Below, in pieces: positions 10,130 to 19,700 of a stretch of DNA of 51,107 bases. The position numbers and the translations under genes were made by a program. Where the stretch lies: the NCBI GenBank assembly GCA_900314585.1, contig OMVV01000005.1, forward strand, positions 1 to 51,107, read 5' to 3'. Every line of letters begins with the position of its first letter. The first letter of the stretch is position 1. The stretch is from an uncultured Erysipelotrichaceae bacterium (lineage in GTDB: Bacteria; Bacillota_I; Bacilli_A; RFN20; CAG-826). The notes under the pieces were generated by a model that worked only from the letters and a program-made list of their open reading frames with translations, was not told where the DNA came from and ran no database searches.

Positions 10130-10460
10130 TCAAAAATGAAGAGAGAATAATTTTTTCCACAATTTCGATTCAATATAACCTAACAATTCATCGAATATTT
10201 TTGAGTTTTCCACAATTTTTGATTGTGAATTTATCTTGTATGTGAATTGTGTGGAAAACCAGTCGATTCTGTTCATCAACACTTCTAAAAATATTAACAA
10301 CCAATATTTTACAAAAACTTCGAATATATCGAAATAAATTACGTTTTCAACATATTAACAAACACAGTTATTAACATTATGTGGATTCCACATCATTTTT
10401 TAATGTAAACGCTTACATTTTGACACCTATTTTCATAGCAAATTGTGGATAAATTGAATT
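10130..10460. other. Upstream half of oriC (dnaA-rpmH intergenic) with DnaA boxes
   Basis: A very AT-rich gene-free stretch. One perfect DnaA box TGTGGATAA lies at 10444-10452. Near matches are TTTTCCACA at 10153-10161 and 10206-10214, TGTGGAAAA at 10250-10258 and TGTGGATTCCACA at 10380-10392. Together with the boxes between dnaA and dnaN this makes a bipartite origin. The flip in coding strand at this point (leftward genes before, rightward after) supports bidirectional replication from here. No protein gene is credible in it. Confidence 0.85.
10404..10417. promoter_or_regulatory. Candidate cre (CcpA operator)
   Basis: TGTAAACGCTTACA fits every fixed position of the catabolite-response-element consensus TGWNANCGNTNWCA and sits in a longer dyad with AAT/ATT flanks. 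It lies between the DnaA boxes, about 105 bp upstream of the rpmH promoter. Confidence 0.5.
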
Positions 10461-10520
10461 CTCTATTAAATAAATAAGGTTTGTGGCGAGCGAGCATACA
10501 TACACATACGCAAATAATCT

Positions 10521-10549
10521 TTGACTTATAGCATATGCGCCTATATAAT
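10521..10549 (+). promoter_or_regulatory. rpmH operon promoter
   Basis: TTGACT (10521-10526), 17-bp spacer, TATAAT (10544-10549): a near-consensus sigma-A promoter ending 37 bp before the rpmH start. It is the only strong promoter seen upstream of the rpmH-rnpA-yidC-jag cluster. Confidence 0.8.
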
Positions 10550-10586
10550 TTTTCTCGCGTGTTAAAAACACAGGGAGATTTACTGT

Positions 10587-10721
10587 ATGAAAAGAACATA
10601 TCAACCAAGCAAGAAACACAGACGTAATGTCCACGGTTTCCGTCAAAGAATGTCCACCTCAAGTGGTCGTAAAGTTTTAGCAGCAAGACGTAGAAAAGGT
10701 AGAGCTAAACTTACCGCTTAA
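10587..10721 (+). CDS. rpmH: 50S ribosomal protein L34
   Basis: A 44-residue, very basic protein of the large subunit. It starts [19 protein letters not shown] and contains [20 protein letters not shown], an almost invariant L34 sequence. It has a GGGAG ribosome site and lies 6 bp before rnpA, the conserved neighbour, opening the rightward origin cluster. Confidence 0.98.
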   Translation: MKRTYQPSKKHRRNVHGFRQRMSTSSGRKVLAARRRKGRAKLTA

Positions 10722-10727
10722 TTTTTC

Positions 10728-11060
10728 ATGAAAGTTTTAAATCGCATTAAAAAGAATATTGAATTTAACAAAGTAATTAGTGAAGGCGAGTTAGTTAAGT
10801 CCGACACGATTACGTTACACTTTCTTAAAAACGATTTAAATTACACTAGAATTGGAATTTCAATTCCAAGGAAAAGCGGAAAAGCTGTCGTTAGAAATAA
10901 AATGAAACGACAGATTAGAGCAATTATTGCTAGCGATGCTGATTTAACAAAAAGTTTCGATATCGTAATGATCGCTCGCAAGAACTACGACATCTCAAAA
11001 TTTGAGAAAACACGTAGTGATATTGATTATTTATTTGAAAAAGTAGGATTAAAAGCGTGA
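10728..11060 (+). CDS. rnpA: Ribonuclease P protein component
   Basis: Basic protein subunit (110 residues) that binds RNase P RNA and the 5' leader of precursor tRNAs. The family motif appears as RIGISIPRKSGKAVVRNKMKR (K/R-N-x-x-R-R type RNR motif), followed by DIVMIARKNYD. There is no clear Shine-Dalgarno in the 6-bp gap after rpmH, so translation is probably coupled. Its TGA overlaps the GTG start of yidC. Confidence 0.95.
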   Translation: MKVLNRIKKNIEFNKVISEGELVKSDTITLHFLKNDLNYTRIGISIPRKSGKAVVRNKMKRQIRAIIASDADLTKSFDIVMIARKNYDISKFEKTRSDIDYLFEKVGLKA

Positions 11061-12616
11061 AAAGATTACACAAGATTGGTTTGGTTTCCGTTGGATTATT
11101 AGCCATTACTTTTGTTGCTTCTGCCTGTACTGCAAGCTTTTGTACCACACAAGATAAAAGCAGAATCCTTTTTGCTGTCGAACCAGGTGTTTCAACCTAC
11201 TACGACACTGAAGCTGAAGCAGATGCGGCCTTAGCGAGCCTTCCAAACACCACTTCTTTCAAACAACAAGTTGAAGGATCTAATGTTTGGCGAGTCGTTG
11301 GTAAAGATGTAGATGGCAATTTTGCGATGCTCGACTACAAGAAAGGCGAGTATGTTAAATTAACCCAACTCGAATCCATTATTAAAAGCGCTGTGACAAA
11401 TGGTGCTTATCGTCCTTCGGACAGATATTTTGCGGCTTTAGACCAAAAGGTACTTGTTGAAGCCTACAAAACCGCAAATGTCTCTTTAGCTTCAGCTAAT
11501 GCTGAAGATGTTAGACATATTCTTTCAGATTATGGTTATGTCAAATTCAATGGTTTTAACGATTTATGGGAAAACTATGATGCATTCAATTCTCAACTCA
11601 TAGCCGAATTACCATTAGGCGTTGACGAGTGCGCATCCGCATCATTCGTATCCGCATATAAAACCGCTCTTAACAGTGTTGCCAATAACAACAGATCCTG
11701 TATTACATCTATTGATGGAAGTTATGGTAGCTATGGTCAATTCCATTCAACCGTCAAACTTACTGGTATTGGTTGGGGCGATGCTTGGACTAAAGGCGGT
11801 GCGGTTATCGAAGGTTTAATCGTCTTCCCGGTCGCATGGTTAGTTGACCAAATCGCATATTCAATCGCTGGTGGCGGTGCTGCTGGTGTTGATGCAATCA
11901 ACAATGCATATCAAAGTGGTGTTCCACAATTACTTTCATTATTGATTGTTACCTTGATTGTTAGATTGTTCATCTTTGCGGTGTCATTCAAATCGACATA
12001 TTCACAACAAAAGATGCAACAACTTCAACCAGAACTTGCGAAGATTCAACAAAAATATCCAAATTCAAATACCAACCAAGCTCAAAAACAAAGACTTGCT
12101 GAAGAGCAAATGAAACTTTATAAGAAAAATAAAGTTAATCCTTTATCTTCATTACTTGTCCTTGTTATCCAATTCCCAGTCTTTATTGGTGTTTGGGGCG
12201 CGATGACCGGTTCAGCTGTCCTTTCAACAGGTGCGGTTTTGAACCTCAATTTATCCACCTCAATCTGGAACGCTTTAACTAACACAAATGGTTTACCATC
12301 CAATGAAAATGGTTGGTGGACTGCATTAGTATTAATTATATTAATGTCTGTCGCTCAATTCTTAGCGATGAAGATTCCTCAATGGATCGCAAAACGTCGC
12401 ACAAAGAAAGTTGCTAGACTCGGTAAGAATCCAGCCCAAACTCAACAAGCTAGAACCGCTAATATTATTAGCTATGTCATGTTAATCATGATTATCGTCA
12501 TGGGCTTCACTCTTCCAGCAGCCATGGGTGTTTATTGGTTAGTTGGTGCTCTTATCACCTTAACTCAATCGTTATTAATCCAATTCTTTTTCAACAGAAA
12601 ACGTAAAAACAAATAG
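11057..12616 (+). CDS. yidC: Membrane protein insertase YidC (long lipoprotein form)
   Basis: Inserts and folds membrane proteins, alone or with SecYEG. The 519 residues are about twice the usual Firmicute YidC/SpoIIIJ. A lipoprotein signal ends at Cys24 (FVASAC). About 220 residues of predicted extracytoplasmic sequence follow, then the YidC core from about residue 255. The first core helices carry the conserved hydrophilic-groove Arg (TLIVRLFIFAVSFKS), then a cytoplasmic coiled hairpin (QKMQQLQPELAKIQQKYPN) and further membrane helices (SLLVLVIQFPVFIGVWGAM, MLIMIIVMGFTLPAAMGVYW), ending in a basic tail. The GTG start overlaps the rnpA stop. The ectodomain has no family I recognise. Confidence 0.93.
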   Translation: MKRLHKIGLVSVGLLAITFVASACTASFCTTQDKSRILFAVEPGVSTYYDTEAEADAALASLPNTTSFKQQVEGSNVWRVVGKDVDGNFAMLDYKKGEYVKLTQLESIIKSAVTNGAYRPSDRYFAALDQKVLVEAYKTANVSLASANAEDVRHILSDYGYVKFNGFNDLWENYDAFNSQLIAELPLGVDECASASFVSAYKTALNSVANNNRSCITSIDGSYGSYGQFHSTVKLTGIGWGDAWTKGGAVIEGLIVFPVAWLVDQIAYSIAGGGAAGVDAINNAYQSGVPQLLSLLIVTLIVRLFIFAVSFKSTYSQQKMQQLQPELAKIQQKYPNSNTNQAQKQRLAEEQMKLYKKNKVNPLSSLLVLVIQFPVFIGVWGAMTGSAVLSTGAVLNLNLSTSIWNALTNTNGLPSNENGWWTALVLIILMSVAQFLAMKIPQWIAKRRTKKVARLGKNPAQTQQARTANIISYVMLIMIIVMGFTLPAAMGVYWLVGALITLTQSLLIQFFFNRKRKNK

Positions 12617-12625
12617 GAGAATAAA

Positions 12626-13231
12626 ATGAAATCTTACACTGCAAAAACAGTTGATGAAGCAGTTAAATTAGCGGGTGAAGATCTCGGTATGGAAGAAAAT
12701 GACCTTGTATTCAAGGTTGTTGAAGAAAAGAAAGGTATCCTTTCAAAGAAAGCCACTATCGAAGTATTTGAATTCACCGACGTTATTGAATTCGCTGAAT
12801 CATATATTAAAGATGTTATCGAATCACTCGGTATCGGTGGTGTCAAAACTAAAGCCTCTTTAGAAGATGACATTATCCGCATCGAAATTGATTCTGATCA
12901 CAACCCAATTTTAATTGGTAAGAATGGTGTTACCTTACAAGCTTTAAATGAAATTGTTCGTTTAGCTGTTTCAGGTAAATTCCATCATCGTTACCGTGTC
13001 CTTCTTGATATCGGTGATTATAAAGACGCGAAATATTCACGTGTCGCTGCGATCGCAAGAAGAACTGCTAAAGAAGTTCAAAAGACCAAAGTTGATGTCA
13101 CTCTTGATCCAATGCCATCGGATGAAAGAAGAGTCATCCACAACGTACTTACAAACTTCTCTAACATCAAGACAGAGTCTTCTGGTGAAGGCCACCATCG
13201 AGCTGTTACAATTAAATATGTTGAAGAATAG
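12626..13231 (+). CDS. jag: RNA-binding protein Jag/KhpB (EloR)
   Basis: A 201-residue protein with the Jag N-terminal domain (residues 1-50, ending in KKGILSKKATIEV), a KH domain with the GKNG loop (PILIGKNGVTLQALN, around residue 93) and a C-terminal R3H domain (DERRVIHNVL, then SSGEGHHRAVTIKY). In pneumococcus the homologue binds RNA with KhpA and controls cell elongation. It lies 9 bp after yidC with a GGAG site, the standard order. Confidence 0.94.
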   Translation: MKSYTAKTVDEAVKLAGEDLGMEENDLVFKVVEEKKGILSKKATIEVFEFTDVIEFAESYIKDVIESLGIGGVKTKASLEDDIIRIEIDSDHNPILIGKNGVTLQALNEIVRLAVSGKFHHRYRVLLDIGDYKDAKYSRVAAIARRTAKEVQKTKVDVTLDPMPSDERRVIHNVLTNFSNIKTESSGEGHHRAVTIKYVEE

Positions 13232-13263
13232 AGAGTTTACTCTCTATTTTCATTAATAAGGGT

Positions 13264-14577
13264 ATGTTTGAAACAATTGTTGCCTTAGCTAGTGCACCTC
13301 TAAAGTCCGCTTTAGGGATTATTCGTTTATCTGGAAACGATTGTTTTGACGTGGTCTCAAAAGTCTTTTCAAAACCATTAACAAACCTAAAGAATAAAGA
13401 AGTTCATTTTGGTTATATTATTGATGGTGAAAAGCAAATTGATCAAGTTGTTTTGCTAAGCTATGTTCACCCACATTCATTTACTGGCGAAGACAGTGTT
13501 GAAATCATCTGTCACGGATCTGTTTTGATTGCAAATCAGATCATTGAACTCCTTCTTAAAAATGGAGCAAGGATGGCCACGAATGGTGAATTTTCATCTA
13601 GGGCCTATCTCAATGGCAAAATCGATTTAGTTCAAGCAGAAGCAATCAACGATATGATCAACGCGACAACTTCTGAAGCCAAAGATTTATCGATGCTTTC
13701 TTTAAAGGGCGAGACCTCAAAAATGTTCAAACCAATTAAAGAAAAAATCGGTGAACTTCTCAGTCAAATTGAAGTTAATATCGACTATCCAGAATACGAA
13801 GATATCGAACAAATCACAAAAGAGAAAATAATCGAAGTTTGCGAAGAAATCGTCGCAAATATCGACGTTTTAATTAAAGAAGGCGAACGAAATCGTCTCT
13901 ATAAAGATGGTTTAAAAATCGCGATTGTCGGTAAGCCAAATGTTGGTAAGTCTTCTTTATTAAACGCGCTTATCAAAGATGATAAAGCAATCGTTACAAA
14001 TATCGCCGGAACAACTCGCGATGTTGTTGAAGGCGACTTCATTTTATCTGGTGTTCCATGTCACTTATTTGATACTGCAGGACTTCATGAATCCGATGAT
14101 GAAATTGAGAAAATCGGAATCTCGAAATCGCTCGGTGCAATCAAGAATGCTGACTTGGTTTTATTTGTTGTAGATGAAACCGGATTTGATCAAGACTTAT
14201 ATAAACTTGTTAAAGATAAAAAACACATTGTCGTCACCAATAAAGCCGATTTGTTAAAGAATAAAAGCAAAGACGAGGTTTATGTTTCTGCTAAAAACGG
14301 CGAAATCGAACCTCTTTTAAAGAAAATTAAAGAAGTTATGGATATTGGTGAGCTTAAAGTTAAGCCATCATTTAACAATTTGAGACAAATCGGTTTATTA
14401 AAGAACATTTCTAATTCGTTAAATATCGCGATTAAAGACGCGAAAGAAGATCAACCAATTGACTTAGTTTCAACATCCATTATGATCGCGTATAACTCAG
14501 CCTTAGATTTAACTGGCGAAAATAACAAAAACGATTTAACAGACGAAATCTTTTCAAGATTCTGTGTAGGAAAATGA
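13264..14577 (+). CDS. mnmE: tRNA modification GTPase MnmE
   Basis: With MnmG it makes the cmnm5 modification at U34 of certain tRNAs. The 437 residues have the N-terminal folate-binding domain, an inserted Ras-like G domain (G1 GKPNVGKSS around residue 222, G2 AGTTRD, G3 DTAGLHE, G4 TNKADL) in a helical domain, and the canonical C-terminal FCVGK with its catalytic Cys. The TGA stop right after FCVGK supports TGA as a real stop in this genome. The ribosome site is weak (AAGGG close to the ATG). A small AGAG-TTTA-CTCT hairpin lies in the gap after jag. Confidence 0.97.
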   Translation: MFETIVALASAPLKSALGIIRLSGNDCFDVVSKVFSKPLTNLKNKEVHFGYIIDGEKQIDQVVLLSYVHPHSFTGEDSVEIICHGSVLIANQIIELLLKNGARMATNGEFSSRAYLNGKIDLVQAEAINDMINATTSEAKDLSMLSLKGETSKMFKPIKEKIGELLSQIEVNIDYPEYEDIEQITKEKIIEVCEEIVANIDVLIKEGERNRLYKDGLKIAIVGKPNVGKSSLLNALIKDDKAIVTNIAGTTRDVVEGDFILSGVPCHLFDTAGLHESDDEIEKIGISKSLGAIKNADLVLFVVDETGFDQDLYKLVKDKKHIVVTNKADLLKNKSKDEVYVSAKNGEIEPLLKKIKEVMDIGELKVKPSFNNLRQIGLLKNISNSLNIAIKDAKEDQPIDLVSTSIMIAYNSALDLTGENNKNDLTDEIFSRFCVGK

Positions 14578-15338
14578 TAGATTCACATTGCCATATTAAC
14601 GACCACGCCTTTGAAGGCTTTGAAAAAGAATATGTTAATGTCGCTAAAAAAGCAGGCGTTAACTCATTTTTGGTTGTTGGTTGTGATTTAGCTATGTCAA
14701 AGAAGGCTGTTGAAATCGCAAACGGATTTGAAGAATGCTATGCAGCAGTCGGAATTCATCCAAGTGACAGCAAACACGCAGGCAAAAACGATTTAAATGA
14801 AATCGAGAAACTTATATCTAATAACAAAGTTATTGCGGTTGGGGAAATCGGTTTAGATTACTATTGGGACAAAGAACCAGAAATAAAAGAACATCAAAAA
14901 GAATATTTCATTAAGCAAATCGATTTAGCAAATAAATATAATTTACCTATTTCGATTCATTGCCGTGATGCATTAGAAGATTGTTTGAATATATTAAAAG
15001 CCCATCCTGTAAAAAGAGGCGGAATCATGCACTGCTATGCAGGTAGCAAGGAAATGATGGGCGAATTCATTAAGCTAGGTTTTTATATTGGAATAGGCGG
15101 AACTGTTACATTTAAGAACGCAGTAAAGATTAAAGAAGTTGCTGCTAATGTTCCTTCTGATAAATATCTTTTAGAAACCGATGCACCTTATTTAGCGCCA
15201 ACACCGCATAGAGGCCAGCAGAATCACTCAATGTACTTATCTTTGATAAGAGATCAAATTGCTGAGCTTAGAGGTGTTGATCCAACACAAGTCGAAAAAG
15301 AAACAGATAACAACTTTAAAAAATTATTTAATTTATGA
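14574..15338 (+). CDS. tatD: TatD-family metal-dependent hydrolase
   Basis: TIM-barrel amidohydrolase-superfamily nuclease, 254 residues. All metal ligands are visible: HxH in DSHCHIND, Glu in VGEIGLDYYW, His in SIHCRDA and IMHCYAGS, and Asp in LLETDAPYLAP. Members act as 3'-5' DNases in repair. It overlaps mnmE by ATGA and rnmV by four bases, so mnmE-tatD-rnmV-rsmA is one translationally coupled unit; tatD-rnmV-rsmA is a common Firmicute arrangement. Confidence 0.94.
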   Translation: MIDSHCHINDHAFEGFEKEYVNVAKKAGVNSFLVVGCDLAMSKKAVEIANGFEECYAAVGIHPSDSKHAGKNDLNEIEKLISNNKVIAVGEIGLDYYWDKEPEIKEHQKEYFIKQIDLANKYNLPISIHCRDALEDCLNILKAHPVKRGGIMHCYAGSKEMMGEFIKLGFYIGIGGTVTFKNAVKIKEVAANVPSDKYLLETDAPYLAPTPHRGQQNHSMYLSLIRDQIAELRGVDPTQVEKETDNNFKKLFNL

Positions 15339-15853
15339 AGATTGATGGAATTGTAGTGGTGGAAGGTAAAAGCGATGTCGCGTTTTTATCTAGCTTCTTA
15401 GATTGTGAATTCGTTACTACAAACGGATCAGAGATTTCTAAAGACACAATTTCATATCTAAAGAATCAAAACAAAAACATCTACGTATTAACCGATCCAG
15501 ATTATCCAGGAGAAAGAATCAGAAAAGTTCTAGACGAGAACATTCCAAATCTACATCATTGTTTCATCAAAAAAGAAAACGCGATTAAAAACGGCAAAGT
15601 TGGAGTTGCAGAATCTAGTAAAGAAGAAATCCTACAAGCTCTTAAAAATGCAGTTGTGTTAGCAAAAGAAAATATAGGAAATATCACCATGTCAGACTTA
15701 AATGAGTTAGGCCTAACTGGCGAGACAAATTCAAAAGAAAAAAGAGATAAAATTTCTGAGCAATTACACCTTGGTCACACGAACGCGAAAACGTTCTTAA
15801 AAAGAATAAATTATTGTAATATAACTATTGAACAAATTAAGCAGTTATTATGA
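15335..15853 (+). CDS. rnmV: Ribonuclease M5
   Basis: Toprim-domain nuclease (172 residues) that matures 5S rRNA in low-GC Gram-positives. The Toprim motifs are VVVEGKSD (catalytic Glu) at the N-terminus and TDPDYPGERIRK (DxD). The C-terminal part carries the AESSKEEI and NELGLTGETNSKEKR stretches typical of RNase M5. It overlaps tatD and rsmA by four bases each, and rsmA is its usual partner. Confidence 0.94.
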   Translation: MKIDGIVVVEGKSDVAFLSSFLDCEFVTTNGSEISKDTISYLKNQNKNIYVLTDPDYPGERIRKVLDENIPNLHHCFIKKENAIKNGKVGVAESSKEEILQALKNAVVLAKENIGNITMSDLNELGLTGETNSKEKRDKISEQLHLGHTNAKTFLKRINYCNITIEQIKQLL

Positions 15854-16644
15854 ACAAAGAAACCTACTTTGAAAACATTAAAACTTATAAACTTCTCGCC
15901 AATAAATCACTTGGTCAAAATTTTCTAATTAATTCGAGTTTTGCCGAGAAATTTGTTGATTTACTTGAATTAGAAGACAGTGATAATGTCCTTGAAATTG
16001 GCGCGGGTTTAGGTTCACTTTCATACTTTTTAATAGAGCACAATTCTCACTCAACTTTAATCGATGTTGATGAAAGAATGCTTTCTTATTTACAGTCTCA
16101 ATTTGGGAATAAAAACAACGTTGAGATTAAGCGAGAAAACATCCTTAAATTTGACTTAACTTCATATAGCAAAATCATTGGCAATTTACCTTACTACATC
16201 ACCTCCGGAATTATCGAACATATTTTAACTAACGCCGTTAATGCAAAGAAGATTGTTTTGATGTGTCAAAAGGAAGTGTATCCAAAGCTATTAAAGGATA
16301 ATATCTCTCCTTTATCTTTATTATTAAATTATGTGTGCGATATTTCTTCGCCAATCAATGTTGGTCGTAACAATTTTACGCCTGTTCCACATGTCGACTC
16401 TGTCGTCTTTACATTAACTCCTAACGAAAACATTAAGAAGCCAGAAAACAAAAAACTACTTAAGTTAATGCAACAACTATTTCTTCATAGGAGAAAAACG
16501 ATATTAAATTGTTTACAAACAATCACAAAAGACAAAACCGCAGCAGAGAAAGTCCTAAATGAACTTAACGTTTCAACGGTATTAAGACCAGAACAACTCC
16601 CAATCGACTTTTATATAGAATTATTTAATTTTATAAAGTTTTAA
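15850..16644 (+). CDS. rsmA: 16S rRNA dimethyladenosine transferase RsmA (KsgA)
   Basis: Dimethylates two adjacent adenosines in helix 45 of 16S rRNA late in small-subunit assembly. The 264 residues show the SAM site (LGQNFLINSSF, VLEIGAGLGSLS) and the catalytic NLPYYI motif (IIGNLPYYITSG), with the C-terminal helical domain (FLHRRKTILNCL). It is the last gene of the mnmE-tatD-rnmV-rsmA run. No strong terminator follows, only an AT-rich palindrome. Confidence 0.96.
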   Translation: MNKETYFENIKTYKLLANKSLGQNFLINSSFAEKFVDLLELEDSDNVLEIGAGLGSLSYFLIEHNSHSTLIDVDERMLSYLQSQFGNKNNVEIKRENILKFDLTSYSKIIGNLPYYITSGIIEHILTNAVNAKKIVLMCQKEVYPKLLKDNISPLSLLLNYVCDISSPINVGRNNFTPVPHVDSVVFTLTPNENIKKPENKKLLKLMQQLFLHRRKTILNCLQTITKDKTAAEKVLNELNVSTVLRPEQLPIDFYIELFNFIKF

Positions 16645-16657
16645 AAATTTCTAGCTG

Positions 16658-16679
16658 ATAAATTATTTAAATAATTTAT
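16658..16679. repeat. 22-nt perfect AT palindrome upstream of the Cys-rich lipoprotein gene
   Basis: Eleven bases ATAAATTATTT followed by their exact reverse complement, centred on TTTAAA, 79 bp upstream of the lipoprotein start and before its promoter. It could be an operator or a weak rsmA 3' end; it has no U-tract. Confidence 0.5.
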
Positions 16680-16701
16680 TATTTTCAGAATATTAAATAT
16701 C

Positions 16702-16730
16702 TTGTTTATGTATTTTTTTATTTATAAAAT
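16702..16730 (+). promoter_or_regulatory. Putative promoter of the Cys-rich lipoprotein gene
   Basis: TTGTTT (16702-16707), 17-bp spacer, TAAAAT (16725-16730), with a GAAAGGA ribosome site and ATG shortly downstream. Confidence 0.5.
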
Positions 16731-16757
16731 AAAGTTAACAATGAAAGGATCCGAATA

Positions 16758-19700
16758 ATGAAAAAAGGCAAAATTTTTCTAATTTTTGCGTTTTCTTCAC
16801 TCATTCTAAGTGGTTGTTCTGGAGTTAGGGCCCATTATAGTTATGCAGTTACGTCATCAAGCCCAACGAACACCCAACCAACTGGCAACCAAACCCCAGA
16901 GGAAGAGGCCCCTGAAGAACAGCCAGTCGAAGAGTCACATACCCATTCGTTTGAAGGTGAATATGGCTCAAACGCTAACGAACATTGGCGTTTTTGTGAA
17001 TGTGGTGAACAAGAAATCGCACCTCACAACTTTGTTTTGGTTAGTTCAACCGAAATGACTTGTAGCGAAGCATCTGTAAATACATATAGATGTTCTGTTT
17101 GTGGTTATCAAAAATTTGTTGCAGACCACGAACTCGCTGAACATGTCTATTCTTCTAGAATCACCAAAGAAGCAACTTGTACCGAAGTAGGTGAAGTTAC
17201 ATTCCATTGTGATAAATGTGGAGAAGAATATAAAGTCGACTTACCAATCAATGCAAATGCGCATCATTTTGTACAAAAAGGTGATGTACATGATGGAATC
17301 ACAGATTTCGAATGTGAAAATGCCAACTGTGAAGTCACAAAGATGGTTGTTGATCATTCCGAAAAACAAACCGCTCAAGTCGAAGCAAGCACTTTAAAAG
17401 AAGCTGGTGAAGTCCAACTTAAAGAAGCTGCTATCGCTTTTGATGACGACACCCTTAATTCCATCGAAGCAGAAAACGTCACTATCGGCGCTGAAGCAAC
17501 ACCAATCGCTGATCTTAAAAATGAAAGCGGTGAAACAATGGCGCTTGAAGAAAGTGTTGCAGAAAAACTTGCGGATACCACAATCATCGATTTTTCGATG
17601 AAAAACGGTGAAGAAAAAGTTTCTGAATTTAGTGGCAAAGTTAAAGTCACGATTCCTTATGAATTGAAAGCTAATGAAAGTGCTGATGGTATTACCATCT
17701 GGTATTTAAATGAAGGTGAACCAGAACCAATTCAAGCCGAATATGGTAATCACTCTGTTTCATTTGAAACAAACCACTTCTCATACTACGCCGTTGTTCA
17801 TCTTGAACCAGAAGAAGTTTGTGCTCACTTTGGCCACGAGCTTGTTAAAGGACCATATCAAGAATCAACTTGTGCGGTTCATGGTTATGATGACATCATT
17901 TGCCGTCGTTGCGGAGCATCAAGCCGTACCGATCTCGCTTTAAAACCACATAGCTACGAATGTATTGAAGCTATTGATCCAACAACCAGTTCAGCTGGCA
18001 AACTCACATACGAATGTAGCGTCTGTCATGATAAGTATGAACAAGAAGTTCCGGCCCTTAATCCAAAAAGCGAGAAAGGCTTCTGGATGAACTTCATTCA
18101 ATCATTAATAACAAGTGAACTCTATATTCACACAGAAACTTCTGAAAACGACAACGTCCGTGTTTCAGATCAATATTCCGGAAAAGACTTTGAAGGTGAA
18201 TCATTCTCATACACCTCTAGTATGTCTAACAACTATAAATCAGAAAGCGGAACCTATAAAGGTTATCGCTATTACAACGATTTTTCCCGTTATCAATATT
18301 ACAACAATTCTGCGCCTGCTGAACAATACGCGAAATTATTGGATTACGCGCCAGCAATAATTAAAGAAGATATTGAAAGTATCGGTGAATGGTTTACCAA
18401 CAAATTCTTCACCAAGAAAGAAATCGTTGAAGGTTATGAATACAACATCAACGTCAATGCTGTTGTCGCGCTTGGCGAAGACTTCATGAACGAATCTCCA
18501 GATGTGATGTTAACCAACTTATTTGGTGAATCATTCTGGGGTGAAGTTAAAGATTTCATTGCTCAAAACTATGATGGTACTATCGGAGATCTTATCACTA
18601 ACTTAGGACTCAAAGGTTATGTTGCAAAAGGGTTCTATGATGCCTTTGTTTCTATGGCAAGAGAGATCGATCAAAATGTTAATATTCCGAAATTTGACGA
18701 TATCTTTACCGAAGAGCTTAAAGGCACAAAAGTTATCGACTTTATTATCGAAAATCTCCGCAATCCTCGTATAGATAACCCTGGAGAACATAAATATCCA
18801 GTTCCAACTGAAATCCCTGCAACATACGAAGAAGCTGAAGTGTTTATTGATGCATATTTAAACGCTACTTCAACTCTCGATATTATTTATTCATTTGAAA
18901 AAGAAGCATCTAGCAGTTCTGATAGAATCCCATCATATGAAGACTTCAAAACACAACTTGAATCAACAATGAATGCGATGAAGAATCTTGTCAAAGGAAC
19001 ACTCAAAACCGACAAGAATGGTGGATTTATTTCTGTTTCTTTTGCGGTCGATGAATTCGATGCAACCGAACTTGCGGTTGTTGCCGAAAATGATCCTTCA
19101 TTAGAATCACAAAGATTATCTGCCTCCGTGTATATTAAAAAGTCATTTGATAAACACGAAGTGCTTAGAAAACTTAAAGCCATGGTAGAGAAATGCGAAA
19201 TTCGTGAACACGTCTTCGATTTAGACGCATCCCATTATCAATGGTTTGCAAAAGCCTACGAGGATTATTACGAAAAAGATTATCCAGGCATTAAGTTTGA
19301 ATACAAACGCAATTACAATAATGAATACTATGACGCGCTTGTTTCTACTAAGAAAATTAGAGCGGTCACAGACGATACACGAGGTGATATAGCCGAAGAA
19401 GACGAATTTGAAGAAGGCTATCTCATCATTCGTCTTTATAATGAAAGTTATTACAAATATCAGGGAGATTTCTATACCAATACATATGGTTTAGGAACCA
19501 AGTTCGCTAAAAACGAAAGAGTTTTGGTGCTTGGCAAAGATAAATTTGTCGCTAGCGTTCATCTTTTGACAAATATTAGCGACAATATCAGAACCGAAAC
19601 ACGTGTCTATGACATTCCACGTTTCGACTTTGCTTACTCATTTAACAAGAACCAAATGTACTCAACCAGCGGTTCGTTCAGTTATTTAGGTAGCAGTCCA

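Noticed and set aside
10393-10686. Minus-strand ORFs over rpmH and its promoter
   Set aside because: They are antisense to the highly conserved L34 gene and the DnaA-box region, with no ribosome site and no recognisable protein features.
14571-14580. Mollicute-style TGA as Trp
   Set aside because: MnmE ends at its conserved FCVGK followed by TGA, and several other genes stop at TGA (YaaA, RnpA, Pth). Tryptophans are encoded by TGG.
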